NCBI RefSeq assembly: GCF_022539315.1
Contig: NC_066337.1
Span: 5,297,930-5,361,929 of the forward strand
Source: Serinus canaria
Lineage: Eukaryota > Chordata > Aves > Passeriformes > Fringillidae
Length of the DNA stretch: 64,000 nt
Direction: 5' to 3'
Position numbers and translations under genes: made by a program. Numbering within the stretch: the stretch's first letter is position 1; each line of letters opens with the position of its first letter. Below the pieces are notes generated by a model. It ran no database searches, was not told where the DNA came from, and worked only from the letters and a program-made list of their open reading frames with translations. Of the stretch, positions 11,604-22,880 are shown piece after piece.

Positions 11604-12204
11604 ACAGAGGCCCTGCTCCTGGAAGGGTTTGCAGCAGAGCTGGGGTGATTAAAATATTCCATATTAACACTCCTCTCTCCCAGGTAACATTCCTCATGCT
11701 GGACCTGGAGTGATCAGCACCCTCCATTCTGGTGACTGGCTGAAGCTCAGGCTCAGTGAGAGGGGAGGATCAGGATTAGGGCAGCTGAAAATGGCTCTGA
11801 ACAATGCTCTGCTTCCTTCCTGCTGGTTCTCCCCCTTCCCTGGAGCTGCAGTTGGAAGGGCAGCGTTGCTGTGCAATGGAATCAATGATCAAAGAGATAA
11901 AATCGATGATAAAAGTGGTACAATGCCTTGCTGGAGCTTTCTTTCTGCTTCAAGAAAGTTGGTGAGTGGCAGGGATGGACAATTCTCCCAATCCGAGCAT
12001 GCCAGGAACAACTCGAAGTGGGATAAGTCCCTCCCATGCAGTAAAATTACTCCAAAATAATCAGTATAAAAATAATTGCATCCCATAAGCAAAAAGGAGC
12101 TCATTTTGATCAGCTTCTCCAGGTTTTAATTAAATAGGGGGGTGCTCAAGTGCTTCTTTAGAGCACCTGTACCAAGGGAGGGTGGGCAGCCAGCAGTCCC
12201 TCTC
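11604..12204. other. Unique sequence, nothing identified
   Basis: No gene or repeat recognised. An AT-rich stretch with ATAATCAGTATAAAAATAAT lies near 12055-12080. Confidence 0.5.
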
Positions 12205-12292
12205 CGAAAACCTGGGATATGGGAGGTGCCCCTGCCCATGGCAGAGGTTGGAATGGGATTTTTAAAGTCCCTTTCAACCCAAACCATTCTTG
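12205..12292 (+). mobile_element. CR1 LINE 3'-end fragment
   Basis: The order GATATGGGAGGTGCCCCTGC, CCATGGCAGAGGTTGGAATG, AAAGTCCCTTTCAACCCAAA and CCATTCTT matches the well-known last ~80 bp of chicken-repeat-1 LINEs. That consensus end contains a GTCCCTGCCCATGGCAGG word and an AAGGTCCCTTCCAACCCAAA word followed by ATTCTATG-type octamers. It is heavily 5'-truncated and carries no ORF. Confidence 0.8.
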
Positions 12293-13680
12293 AGAACCAG
12301 CTGAAAGGAATAAATCCCATTTTTTTTTGTTTTCCCAAAGACTCAGCCCTTGTCATCTCAGCTCCTCAGTGGATAAATGCTCTCCCTGCCACTCGGACCT
12401 GTCACAAGGATTTGTATCTGCCCTCATCACATCCCTCCCTGTCACGGGGTAATTAAATCCAATGTTGCTCTAAGTCTCACTGAGCAAAGGGAAATTCACC
12501 AGATTAATCAGAATATCTTTCAGAAAGAGTTCTAAAAATATTCTAAATAGACCAGAAAAGCAGATGAGTGGCACTCTCATTCATCACTGAGCCAGGCTCT
12601 GGATACAACAATCAATTGGGGTGATAGATAACACAGCAGCTTCTGCCTCTCCTCTTTCATTCTGGAAGCTCTCATTCAGAGCCAGACCAAGACACAATCC
12701 TCTCTGTTATTGTCTCTCTCACCCACTGCAGCTCATTCTGGGCTGTGTGCTCAGCATTCTCTCCAGGGCCCTGCTGTTGTCATGACTCTGAATTAGGTTT
12801 TTCCCTCCTCACTGTCCCCATCCTGCAGCAATGGGTTTTTTTTTGGAGCACACGTGTCCCTCAGATTCTGCTCAATCCCATCCTGCCAGCAGCCTGGGAG
12901 GATTCTGCTGCTGCTCCCAGGGCCATCATGATGTCACTGCAGACATGAAATAGGAAATTCCCAGATGGTTCTCAAGGCCTGGTTTTGGGGGTTTTTTTTG
13001 GTTGGTTTTTTTGTTTTGTTTTTTCTTTTTTTCACAAGTCTGGGCTGGTTTTCCATGAGTCACAATTTGATATTTGCTAAGCAGTTTTTAAACCTCCTCA
13101 GCTTTGCTGCTGGCCCTGATGGAGCTGATGGCCTTCCTCCATCAGCTCAGATTCATCCAGGCCATTTTTAAGGATAACTTCCCAAGGTTTTGGGGTTTTT
13201 TGGGGTTTTTTTTTTTTTTTGGCCAGCTGATGTTCTGAGTTTATTGTTTCCTGCCTGTCACAGTGGCACAAGTCTGACTGGGCAAAACTCTCCGCTCATT
13301 TACGTCAAGGGCTGAAGCAGCCACTCATCATCTGCAGCTGGGCCAAGTGAGCTGTGACAGAGGGGATGGAAATATTCCCACTGGAGCAGCCAGATCCAGG
13401 GAAATGTCCCTGCTGAGATCGGTGTCACTTTAGCTGCTACTGAGAACATTTATTATAAATATGTCATGCAATAAAATGAGGCTTTGCCTCTCTGGTGGAA
13501 GTGACCTTGCAAAGGCAGGAGGGGATGATGGAACTCTCTGTGCCTGTGAATTCCTGCTCCAGGTCAAAACCAGCAGATCCTGAGGAAATCCAGGCGCTGT
13601 TTGTTGAGTTTAAGGCAGTTCTGCAAAGCTGGTGCCACCTCTGCACCCTCTCCAAAACTGCATTCCCCTCCCATGGAAAA
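12293..13680. other. Unique sequence with T-rich tracts
   Basis: Contains T-rich runs at 12985-13035 and 13187-13222, the latter with TTTTGGGG-like words. A candidate regulatory block at 13225-13440 is listed separately. No gene is supported. Confidence 0.5.
13225..13440. promoter_or_regulatory. Candidate conserved non-coding element (unverified)
   Basis: Non-repetitive block with a CRE-like TACGTCA at 13301-13307, an E-box-like CAGCTG near 13225 and another at 13336, and TCACAGTGGCACAAG. It retains CpGs (CCGCTC, TACGTC) in an otherwise CpG-poor region. The call rests only on composition and motif words, with no alignment available. Confidence 0.22.
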
Positions 13681-14172
13681 CCCTGATCAGCACCACGAGC
13701 AGCCAGCTCACACCTGGAGAGGAACCCAGAGCTCCTGACTGCTCCTGTGGCTGCACCACAAACCCTGCTCAGCACCACGAGCAGCCAGCTCACACCTGGG
13801 GAGGAACCCAGAGCTCCTGACTGCTCCTGTGGCTGCACCACAAACCCTGCTCAGCACCACGAGCAGCCAGCTCACACCTGGGGAGGAACCCAGAGCTCCT
13901 GACTGCTCCTGTGGCTGCACCACAAACCCTGATCAGCACCACGAGCAGCCAGCTCACACCTGGAGAGGAATCCAGAGCTCCTGACTGCTCCTATGGCTGC
14001 ACCACAAACCCTGATCAGCACCACGAGCAGCCAGCTCACACCTGGAGAGGAATCCAGAGCTCCTGACTGCTCCTATGGCTGCACCACAAACCCTGCTCAG
14101 CACCACGAGCAGCCAGCTCACACCTGGGGAGGAATCCAGAGCTCCTGACTGCTCCTATGGCTGCACCACAGC
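13681..14172. repeat. 82-bp minisatellite, six head-to-tail copies
   Basis: CCCTG(A/C)TCAGCACCACGAG starts at 13681, 13763, 13845, 13927, 14009 and 14091, an exact 82-bp period throughout (6 x 82 = 492 bp). Copies differ only at a few fixed positions: GATCAG or GCTCAG, GGAGAGG or GGGGAGG, AACCCAG or AATCCAG, and CCTGTGG or CCTATGG. Variant types are arranged in neighbouring pairs, indicating amplification of multi-unit blocks. The period is not a multiple of three, so translation is not conserved. Confidence 0.97.
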
Positions 14173-14636
14173 CTCTGGCAGGGCACAGCTACCCCAAAAT
14201 GAAGGAGCAAACTGCTGCAATGCCCGGGGAAGGCAGCGTGCAGCACCTGAGAGCAGGGGGAGCGTGAGCTGGAAGGACCTGGGGAGAGAGGCAGGCAGCA
14301 CTGGAGGATAAAAAGGATATTAAAACCTCAGCCTCATGTTTCAATGCCAGAATGACGAGGGGAGTGAAGGAAATAGGCTGGAAAGCAGCAGAGTCCCTCT
14401 CGGGCACTGGATGTGCTGCACGGGGCAGAGGGAGCTCCATTGATCATTTTTGATTTAGTGCTGCCCAGACAAGAGGAACCCACATGATCCATGGGCTGAA
14501 CATTCCTCTATTGATCCCCAGACTGGGCTGGCTAAACTGCACATCCATCACCCCCAGCCCTGCTCAGGGCCCCTGAGGCAGCTGAAGAGAAGCCACTGCC
14601 CTGTCCCCTGGGCCGAGGGCCAAGCGCTCAGTGACA

Positions 14637-14639
<3 letters not shown>
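14173..14639. other. Unique sequence, nothing identified
   Basis: No gene or repeat recognised between the 82-bp array and the GGGACA array. Confidence 0.5.

Positions 14640-14696
<57 letters not shown>
14640..14696 (+). repeat. (GGGACA)n hexamer array, G-quadruplex motif
   Basis: Ten GGG runs separated by exactly three bases (ACA) over 57 bp without interruption on the + strand. This meets the usual four-G3-tract rule for an intramolecular G-quadruplex several times over. The minus strand translates to a Pro-Cys dipeptide run, which is compositional. Confidence 0.95.
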
Positions 14697-14698
<2 letters not shown>

Positions 14699-15428
14699 TG
14701 GCTGATGGACTGCCAGCATTTCCAGGCATTCTTGTCTCACTGCTCCTGGAAAGGGCAGAGCAGCCTGGGGGAGTTGTGCTCCCAGTCCCTCCCAAACTGA
14801 TGGGGACGGAAGGAGGGAGGGAAGGAGAATTCACCCCCAGCTCGTGCTCAGCTCGCCCCACACCTCATCCCACCCCCACTGAATTTCATTTTAAACACTC
14901 CCTCCTCCCAAAGCAGAGCTCTGAGCTTTCTTTCCAGCATGGCCACAGCCTAAACATCACATTTTGAAGGATATTTCACTCCTCTTTCTCCACTCTCTGT
15001 TCCTATCCCTGACTCCAGCCCTTTGCCAAGGAATGTCCAAGTGGGGAACATGAGGAATGAGAAGACAGCTGGTGAAACAAATGCAAATCCCTGTCTACAC
15101 CTCCTTAATCTGTTTTTTCCTGCATTATCCCTGCCAGCAAGGACTATTTCTGGCCAGGGCTGGCCTGGCTGGGGAGGGCTGAGGGGGCAGAGGGAGGCTC
15201 CTGGTCCAGGCAGCAATCAAATCTGGCAGTGTGGCTGAGCTGGTGCAGGTTTGGAGCTGAAGAGTCAGGATTTGTGCCTGGAATGGAATTTCTTACTCTC
15301 AGATGGAGGGATGAGACTCAGTGCACAGGACAGATGGATGGTCAGCACCTTTTTACACCTTCACCAGAGCAACTGAAATTCTCTTTGCTGAAAAATTTGT
15401 GGCAGCTCCCACAACTCCCCTTCAGTGC
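14697..15428. other. Unique sequence, nothing identified
   Basis: No gene, LTR or CR1 similarity recognised. Short frames overlap on both strands. Confidence 0.5.
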
Positions 15429-15657
15429 CAGCTTCTCTCACAGCCTGTGGGGAAAGGGTTTTAGGGTCACAGAGGGGTTTGGGTTTAAGGGGTGCAGAGA
15501 TCAGTCCCAGCTTCTCTCAGAGCCTGGGAAGGGTTTTGGGGTCACAGAGGGGTTTGGGTTTAAGGGGTGCAGAGATCACCCCCAGCTTCTCTCACAGCCT
15601 GGGAAGGGTTTTGGGGTCACAGAGGGGGTTGGGTTTAGGGGGTGCAGAGATCACCCC
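15429..15657. repeat. ~76-bp minisatellite, three copies
   Basis: CAGCTTCTCTCACAGCCTG or CAGCTTCTCTCAGAGCCTG begins at 15429, 15508 and 15583. Each unit includes GGGTCACAGAGG, GGGTTTAAGGGGTGCAGAGA and ATCACCCC or ATCAGTCCC. The first unit is longer by four bases. Confidence 0.9.
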
Positions 15658-17876
15658 CTGCCATGGCAGGGACACCTGCACTGTCCCAGCCTGGCCTTGG
15701 ACCCTCCAGGGGCCCAGGGGCAGCCCCAGCTGCTCTGCCCCACTTCAGCAGTGCAGAGTGGGGTGACCCAAACCCCCTGCACAAACCCCAAAGTTGGTTC
15801 TCTGTTGCTCTGTCCTAAGAACACCCCAGACCAAACCCAAGGAAACCAGGGGCAGTTTTACCCCTCAAAGGACTGAGAAGAGAAACATCAGTGAATCATT
15901 TCAGGATCCATCTCCCACCTGTCCAGCCATCATTTTCTGCTGCTGGGATCTGCAAAACCTCTCCTGAAGGCACCGATGGGTCTGACAGCCCCCAGTCCAT
16001 CACCTGAATTCTTCCAGCAGCTCTGGAAGGATCTGTGCAGAAACCCCCCCAGAGCCTCCCCCTTGGCCCTTCCCTGTGGGAGATGCAGGTGTGAAGAACA
16101 CAAAGATTTATTCATTTCCTCCCTTTCTGATGTTCCAGGTGTACAAAAAGAGAGCCAGGGATGAAGGGGACGAGTGGCTTAAGAGGAGAGAAGAAGGAGG
16201 AGTGGAATCAGACATTATCAGATGTCTCCTGTTGCCCTCCCAGGGCAAGGAGGAGCCACATTAGGACTCAAGGAATTCTGAAAAACCCCAAAAGGCTCCA
16301 AGGGAGAAGTGCTGGCAGGGGGAGGGAGGAATGGCACTGCCTCCCAGGTGCCATGCCAGGAAATGTCAAGCTTTAGGAGAAAGCTGAAGGTGGGTTCTGA
16401 CAAAAAAAGGTGTTTAGACACCCCCAAACTGAGCTCTGCTCCTCTGTAGGAGGGTGAGATAACCTCCTGTGTGCAGCCAGGATCCCAAATGTTCCCTGTG
16501 GAGCTGAGGAGGGCAGAAAGGAGATGCTGCCACAGCCCAGGCCACGTGGTGGGTTCAGCATAAAAGCACAGCCAGGGCACGGCCAGAAATAACCTCGTTC
16601 AGAGGAAAAGCCACGGTATAAATTTTAAATTTAGAAGGAAAAAGAGTTGTTTACCTATTCCCAACCAGCCCCACTATTAACCAATTACTGGGAGGCAGCT
16701 CAGAGCAGCAGCTTGGCCATTAGAGTGGAGCATTCCAGGGCCTGCTAATGGGAGATAAATTCATGGCTGGAAAATTGGATGCAATTAGAGCCATTTTAGC
16801 AGGAGTTCACAGCAGAGCTGACCTTTGCTTTCACATGCAGGGGGCCAACAGAGAGATGATGTCTGATATTATTTTATTGCTTGTGGGAGGAAAGCTTTTG
16901 TGTTGGCAGGGACCTGAACCCACCTCAGCTGAGAGAAACATTTGGGAAAGGGGTTAGAGACTGGTCTGGGGGTTAAAATTCCTAAATTGGGGTCTCATCT
17001 GTGCCATCAGCTCAGTGTGACAGTGGCTCTGCCTCTCTGTGACTGGTTCTAGCCATCTTTAGGGCCTGGCTGACTCAGAAATCCCTCAGAGCTCCCAAAT
17101 TTCCCCTGATTTCTGTTGGACACTTCCCTTCTCTGCTGTTGGCACCTTCACAGGCAATGATCACCTTCCCCTGCCAGCCCAGCTCAGGCAGCCTGGTGGG
17201 GAATCAGCTCATTCCAGTGAGGAAATCCCTTTTTTAGGATAAATATTAAGGATCTTTCTCCAAGCCAGAGCAGCCCTTAGCCTCTAAAAGGCTTCACCAG
17301 CACTGCTGGGGTGACTTTAACCACCACAGCCATGAAGAAGAGCCTGTCTGCAGCAGCCAGCACTGGGTGGACACCAGAACCATCTCTCCTTGCATTTTCA
17401 TCCCTAAATATTTTTTTTTTCCCTGTGCTCCCCAGTCCTGTTGCTAACCCTGGGGTCTGCAGCTACCAGGCAAAACTCTTGCAAAGTCTGGCATCTCTTC
17501 ATACCCAAAGTGCTTATTTTAAACACAGACTGATGGCTTTTCTCCTAGATAATGATGATTGATTCTGTTTTCCATCCTTTGTCAAGGCTCAGCACATGCC
17601 TGGAATTTTAACTACTCCTTCTTCAGATGCTTCCATGCATCCATCTGTTCCTCTGGATCTCTCTCAGCCTCCTGCTTTAAATAATGAACTTTGCTAGGCT
17701 CAGAACAATCTATTAATAAATAACAATCTCGGAGATTACACAAGCCAATTAATGGTGAGGCAGCATCAGGGGCTGGGCTGAGGGCTTGGAGCTGGCATTC
17801 CTTGGGCACAGAGGGTTTGTGGGACCCTCCACGAGGGCAAAGCTGTGCCAATGGAAACACTGAGCTCACCAGGGAG
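15658..17876. other. Unique sequence; one candidate regulatory block
   Basis: No gene recognised over 2.2 kb. The block 16640-16900 is listed separately. A run of T lies at 17411-17421. Confidence 0.5.
16640..16900. promoter_or_regulatory. Candidate conserved non-coding element (unverified)
   Basis: AT-rich, non-repetitive block with TATTAACCAATTACTGG (CCAAT at 16681-16685), GGCCATTAG, CTGCTAATGG, GATGCAATTAGAGCC and GATATTATTTTATTGC. The density of ATTA-type homeodomain words without simple repetition is typical of developmental enhancers. No alignment supports it. Confidence 0.25.
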
Positions 17877-17960
17877 GGAAAGGGGCTCTGAAACCCCTGG
17901 GGGAGCTGGGGGGGCTCAGCCTGGAGAAAGGGAGACTCAGAAAGGGAGACTCAGGAGACT
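17877..17960 (+). mobile_element. CR1 LINE fragment (ORF2 3' region)
   Basis: GGGGGGCTCAGCCTGGAGAA followed by AGGGAGACTCAG resembles the CR1 ORF2 segment whose translation runs GLFSLEKRRLRGDL. Here the + frame gives [16 protein letters not shown], with the AGGGAGACTCAG word duplicated. It ends before the GGAT array at 18008. The fragment is short, so the call is moderate. Confidence 0.55.
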
Positions 17961-18007
17961 CGGCCTCGCTGAGCCTGCAGAGCCCAGCTGGGTGCTGTTC
18001 ACAGGGC

Positions 18008-19022
18008 TGGGATGGATGGAGGGATGGATGGATGGATGGATGGATGGAGGGATGGATGGATGGATGGATGGATGGATGGATGGATGGATGGATGGATGGA
18101 TGGATGGATGGATGGCTGGATGGATGGCTGGATGGATGGATGGATGGATGGCTGGATGGATGGATGGATGGTGATGGATGGATGGCTGGATGGATGGATG
18201 GATGGATGGCTGGATGGATGATGGCTGGATGGATGGATGGATGGCTGGCTGGCTGGATGGATGGCTGGAGGGATGGATGGATGGATGGAAGGATGGATGG
18301 GGGATGGCTGGATGGATGGCTGGATGGATGGATGGATGGCTGGATGGAGGGCTGGATGGATGGATGGATGGATGGATGGCTGGATGGATGGATGGATGGA
18401 TGGATGATGGATGATGGATGGATGGAGGGATGGATGGATGGATGGATGGATGGATGGATGGATGGCTGGCTGGCTGGATGGATGGATGGATGGATGGCTG
18501 GAGGGATGGCCACCGGGCTGGCTGGATGGCTGACTGGCTGGCTGGATGGCTGGATGGATGGATGCTGGCTGGCTGGCTGGCTGGGGATGGCTGGATGGAT
18601 GGCTGGCTGGATGGATGGATGGCTGGAGGGATGGATGGCTGGCTGGATGGATGGCTGGATGGATGGATGGCTGGATGGCTGGCTGCATGGCTGATGGCTG
18701 GCTGGAGGGCTGGATGGATGGATGGCTGGCTGGATGGATGGCTGGCTGGATGGCTGATGGCTGGCTGGAGGGCTGGCTGGATGGATGGATGGCTGGGGAT
18801 GGCTGGATGGATGGCTGGATGGCTGGTGGCTGGCTGGCTGGCTGGCTGATGGCTGGGGGATGGATGGATGGATGGATGGATGGCTGGATGGATGGCTGGA
18901 TGGATGGATGGGGGATGGCTGGATGGCTGGATGGCTGGATGGATGATGGATGGAGGGATGGATGGATGGATGATGGATGGATGGATGGATGGATGGATGG
19001 ATGGATGGATGGATGGATGATG
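18008..19022 (+). repeat. 1-kb GGAT/GGCT tetranucleotide array
   Basis: About 250 tetramers, mostly GGAT with blocks of GGCT, and rare interruptions (GAGG, GATGATGG, CCACCGGG near 18511). The flanks (first ~110 bp and last ~60 bp) are almost pure GGAT, and the centre is enriched in GGCT. The minus strand reads as long Pro-Ser-Ile-His frames and the plus strand as Trp-Met-Asp-Gly frames. All are artefacts of a 4-bp unit that stays open in several frames. Confidence 0.97.
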
Positions 19023-20896
19023 GGCACCTGAGCTGCTCTCCACATGTGAGGAGCAATATTTGGGTTTCCCTGGCCACACTGAGCTCAGCTGGAATACACT
19101 GGGCACTCTCCAGCCCTGTCCCCTGCACTGCTGGCCCTTTAGGACCAGCCTAAACCCTTGCCTAAACCCCACTGAGCCCACGCTCAGCCCAGCCCTCTGC
19201 CAACATCTCCATTTCCAGCCTTTGCATCTCCTTAGCTCCTCTTGGTTTCGCTCTTCCTTCTCCTGCCCTCTCCTCCTCTCCCCTCCATCTCTCAGTCCAG
19301 CTCCTCTGGGGTTTTTTCCCCTCGTTTCTCCTCCTCCCTGCCCTTCCCAAGGACTTCGTCTGGCAGGCAGCATGACAAGCCGGAGAATTGACCACGGAAT
19401 TCAGCTCCAGATCCATTGGAAGATTTCTCCCAGCTCACAAGCCCCAGGTTCAATTTCCCTCTGACAGAAGAACAGAATGAGTCTCCTGTTGTCAGAGGTA
19501 AATTACTCACAATCCCGGTGTCAGGAGAGGGGGAAAAAAGAGGGAAAAGAGACAAGAGAGGGATTAAAAGGAAGGTGTGAGTGTGACAAGCAACAACAGA
19601 ATAACAATAGAGACCAGCGGGTGACATCGATCACAGCTGGCAAACGGGGACAAAGCCAGCTCGGGATCAAACACAGGAATTATTCACCTCCTCTTCCCTC
19701 AGCCCTTGAGCCGTTCAACCTCATTCTGAGCATTTCTGTGTCTTGCAGAGGACACATAAAGTCTAAATAACTCTGAGACTGAAAAATATCGTGTCTGATT
19801 GAGCTCAGGAGGGTGAATTTTGTCACAAGGATCCGTTCACAGCAATGCCCTGAGCTGGAGAGGGGCAGGGATGAGCACACAGAGCATGGCAAGCTCTCAG
19901 GCTGGCCATCAAATTGAAAGCATTCACATGAAAAAAAGGGACAAACAGCAAATCACCAAAACCTCCTCTGCCTTCACACCCTGGCCTTTAATTCCTGTCA
20001 GTCAGGGGGGCTGACTCCAAACCACTCCATTTTTGTCACTGGGCACCATCTCCACCTGGTTTCTGGTTTTTATTCCCTGCCTGCCTGCCCTGCTGCTCCA
20101 CCATCCATCAGGGCTGAGTGTCACACGCTGCTGATTGTCATCTGGATGTCACAGGGGGTGGCAGGAATGGCAATTCTCCTGGGCAGGAGCCATGTGAGCC
20201 TTCACATCTCATCTCCCTCCTCACCCTCCCAGCTGCTCCTGGCAGTGAGGCAGCCTGGGCTCAACACAGACGGGGTTTTTGGGTTTTCTGATGTCCTCTG
20301 CCAGGGACCTCCTGCCCCTCTCTCCTGCTCTTCCAGCAAACTGGAGTTTTGGAATGAGTTCCAGGAGGTGGAAGGTGGGAGATGACAGCAAAGGGCACCT
20401 GAGTGAGCCCCCAGGGCTGTAGGATGCACCAGACCAGTGCTGTGACACTCCAGCCTGCTCTGAAACCCTCCCTGAAATTCCTTTTTTAGGGATGAGCAGC
20501 TGCCAGGACACTCCCAAGCCCCAGGAACCCAAACATTTCTCATGGCTCCTTCTAAGGGAGAGAATTCAGAGACAACTTTTACCTGGGTAAATCCTGGCTG
20601 CAGAATGACACCCCTGAACCCCAAACCCCAGAGCAGCACAGAGAGAGCCCTGGAATTCACAAACACCAGCAGGGAGGGAGGTCCAGACCTGAGTCACCTG
20701 CAGAGCAGCAAGTCCCAGCCTTAGAGAGGCTGAACTTCACTCCAAAGCCAGGCTTTATTTGCCTATTGACAGAACAAAGGGCTTTGTTGGTCTTTCTAAC
20801 CCACCCTGAGCCAGTAAAGGTCTCTCTAATCTGCCAAAGGCAGAACAAAAACTGGGGGCTTAAAGCTGAAGCTAGCCAGGCTGGAAGGAGGACAGG
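19023..20896. other. Unique sequence; one candidate regulatory block
   Basis: No gene or transposon recognised. The pyrimidine-rich part 19210-19350 is low-complexity but not tandem. A candidate regulatory block at 19480-19800 is listed separately. Confidence 0.5.
19480..19800. promoter_or_regulatory. Candidate conserved non-coding element (unverified)
   Basis: Contains GTAAATTACTCACAATCCCG, a SOX-like AACAATAG (ACAAT at 19604-19608) after CAACAACAGA, and an ATCGAT at 19626-19631 inside the near-palindrome GTGACATCGATCAC. Several CpGs are retained. The evidence is compositional only. Confidence 0.27.
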
Positions 20897-21316
20897 ATTT
20901 ATTTTACTTTATTTTACTTTATTTTATTTTATTTTATTTTATTTTATTTATTTATTTTATTTTATTTATTTTATTTTATTTTATTTTTATTTTATTTTAT
21001 ATTTTATTTTATTTTATTTCTATTTTATTTTATTTTAATTTTTTTTATTTATATTTATCTTATTTATTTTTATTTTCTTTTATTTTAGTTCTTTTATTTT
21101 CTTTTTCTTTTCATTTTCTTTTCTTTTCTTTTTCGTTTTCTTTTCTTTTCTATTTTCTTTTCCTTTTCTTTCTATTTTCTTTTCTTTTCTTTTCTTTTCT
21201 TTTTTCTTTTCTTTTTTTTCTCTTTTCTTTTCTTTTCTTTTCTTTTTCGTTCTTTTTTTTCTTTTCTTTTCTTTTCTTTTTTCTCCTTTCTTTTCTTTTC
21301 TTTTTCATTTTCTTTC
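20897..21316 (+). repeat. Compound pentamer array (TTTTA)n then (TTTTC)n
   Basis: The first ~165 bp are TTTTA/TTTAT-type units. From about 21060 the unit changes to CTTTT with slippage variants to 21316. The + strand is almost pure pyrimidine in the second half. The proximal part may derive from a poly-A-like or AT-rich seed, but no retroposon is recognised next to it. Confidence 0.96.
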
Positions 21317-22261
21317 CCGCACCGCCTACCGCCTGTGTCCCTCAGTGCCTTTATTTAAAACCAGGCAATTAAAAACATTAATTAAATTCTTTCTGCTGAG
21401 TTTTGTCTGGAGCTCCAGCGTTACAGCCTGACTCAGTCCAGCTCAGGATGAGTTTTGGGGCAGGATGAAGAAGCTCTAAATACCAGCAGGGAAGCTCTGC
21501 AATTGTCCGGAGCCCTCCACCAGTCAGCCCGGAGATCTCTACAAACCCAAACACACCAGAACCTGCTGGAAATTCAGATTTTCTGCAAGGGAGGGCCCGG
21601 GCTGACTTTGAAATCCCCTCTTCCCAAGCCCTGCCTGAACAGCCCGCTCCTCTTCCTCCTCCCAGGAGGTGCCAAAGCCCCCTGGGCAGAACCGAGAGGA
21701 ATTTCCACAGGAAGATCTCTCCTCCCTCCTCCTTTCCCCCTTCCATGAATAACAGCAGCCATTGACCTTTTCAAGCAGGGACTTGGTGTAAAATACGAGT
21801 TCCAGGGCAGGGAGGAAGAGGCTGGGGAGAAGCCTCGGCAGGGAAAGGGCTCTGAGCTTCTCCCAGCCCTCCAGGAGGGTTTATGACTCTGGCTCTGGCA
21901 TTTTAAATCCATATAATTATTAGGAGAGAGGTTGTTTTACAGCAGAATGGCTTTTGAACAAGGGGAACGCCACCAGCTCCTGCTCAGAGGAGGAAAAAAG
22001 GGGGAAAAAAGGAGTTTGGGGGGGAAATTGTGGCTCTTGAAGGGATCAGCAGGGACAGAGGAGCTGTCAGGACCAGCTGGACCCCCCAGGGAAGAGTGGG
22101 GTTAATTCCTGAGTTATTCCCGCTGTGGTTGTGCCCTGCAGGGCAGAGGGACAGGGCAGGGTTTGTCCCCAAGGTGTCCCCAGCACAGGGAGGGACAGCA
22201 GCAGGAGAGCTCAGCTCTGCCTCCAGCTGGGCTCTGTGCCCCTCTCTGTGCCCTTCCTGCC
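21317..22261. other. Unique sequence, nothing identified
   Basis: No supported gene or repeat other than short homopurine runs at 21990-22025. Confidence 0.5.
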
Positions 22262-22880
22262 TCGGCTATCCCAAAAATGTACCCAAAAAATGGCACTTGG
22301 CTGGCCCAAAAATGTACCCAAAAAATGGCATTTGGCTATCCCAAAAATGTACCCAAAAAATGGCATTTGGCTAGCCCAAAAATGTACCCAAAAAATGGCA
22401 CTTGGCTGGCCCAAAAATGTACCCAAAAAATGGCACTTGGCTGTCCCAAAAATGTACCCAAAAAATGGCACTTGGCTATCCCAAAAATGTACCCAAAAAT
22501 GGCACTTGGCTGTCCCAAAAATGTACCCAAAAAATGGCACTTGGCTGTCCCAAAAATGTACCCAAAAAATGGCACTTGGCTGTCCCAAAAATGTACCCAA
22601 AAATGGAAGTTCATTGGTTACCCTAAAAATGTACCCAAAAATGAAAATTCATTGGATGCCCTAAAAATGTACCCAAAAGTGGCACTCCTTGGCTACCCAA
22701 AATGTACCCAAAAATGGCATTTGGCTGTCCTATAAAGGTACCCAAAATGGAAGTTCATTGGTTACCCTAAAAATGTACCCAAAAAATGGAAATTCATTGG
22801 ATGCCCTAAAAATGTACCCAAAAAATGGCACTTGCACTTCCTTGGCTACCCAAAAATGTCCCCAAAAATTGACATTTCCT
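22262..22880 (+). repeat. 35-bp minisatellite, about 17 copies with divergent tail
   Basis: Units contain CCCAAAAATGTACCCAAAAA followed by ATGGCACTTGGCT. The first ten units to about 22600 repeat at 34-35 bp with near-identity, differing mainly in A-run length and in GGCTATC/GGCTGGC/GGCTGTC. From 22600 the units diverge to forms such as GAAGTTCATTGGTTACCCT and are up to 45 bp. Frame shifts in every unit, so the open frames across it encode no constant peptide. Confidence 0.95.

Noticed and set aside
11408..11713. 101-codon frame similar to an 86-codon frame on the other strand at 7450-7710
   Set aside because: The similarity is explained by the inverted DNA duplication. The peptides match no family I know, and an insertion of 12 bp is the only in-frame indel, too little to argue for coding.
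13000..13222. T-rich tracts as possible poly-A tails of minus-strand retroposons
   Set aside because: No SINE or processed-transcript sequence is recognisable next to them and no target duplication was found.
13681..14172. Regularly spaced repeats that superficially resemble a CRISPR array
   Set aside because: The whole 82-bp unit repeats with no unique spacers, and the genome context is vertebrate.
14640..14696. Possible interstitial telomere repeat
   Set aside because: The unit is GGGACA, not TTAGGG. No telomeric hexamer array was found anywhere in the window.
17866..19373. Minus-strand open frames of 348-478 codons rich in Pro-Ser-Ile-His, and plus-strand Trp-Met-Asp-Gly frames
   Set aside because: They are the translation of the GGAT/GGCT array. 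A 4-bp unit without stop codons is open in several frames on both strands. No domain or start context exists.
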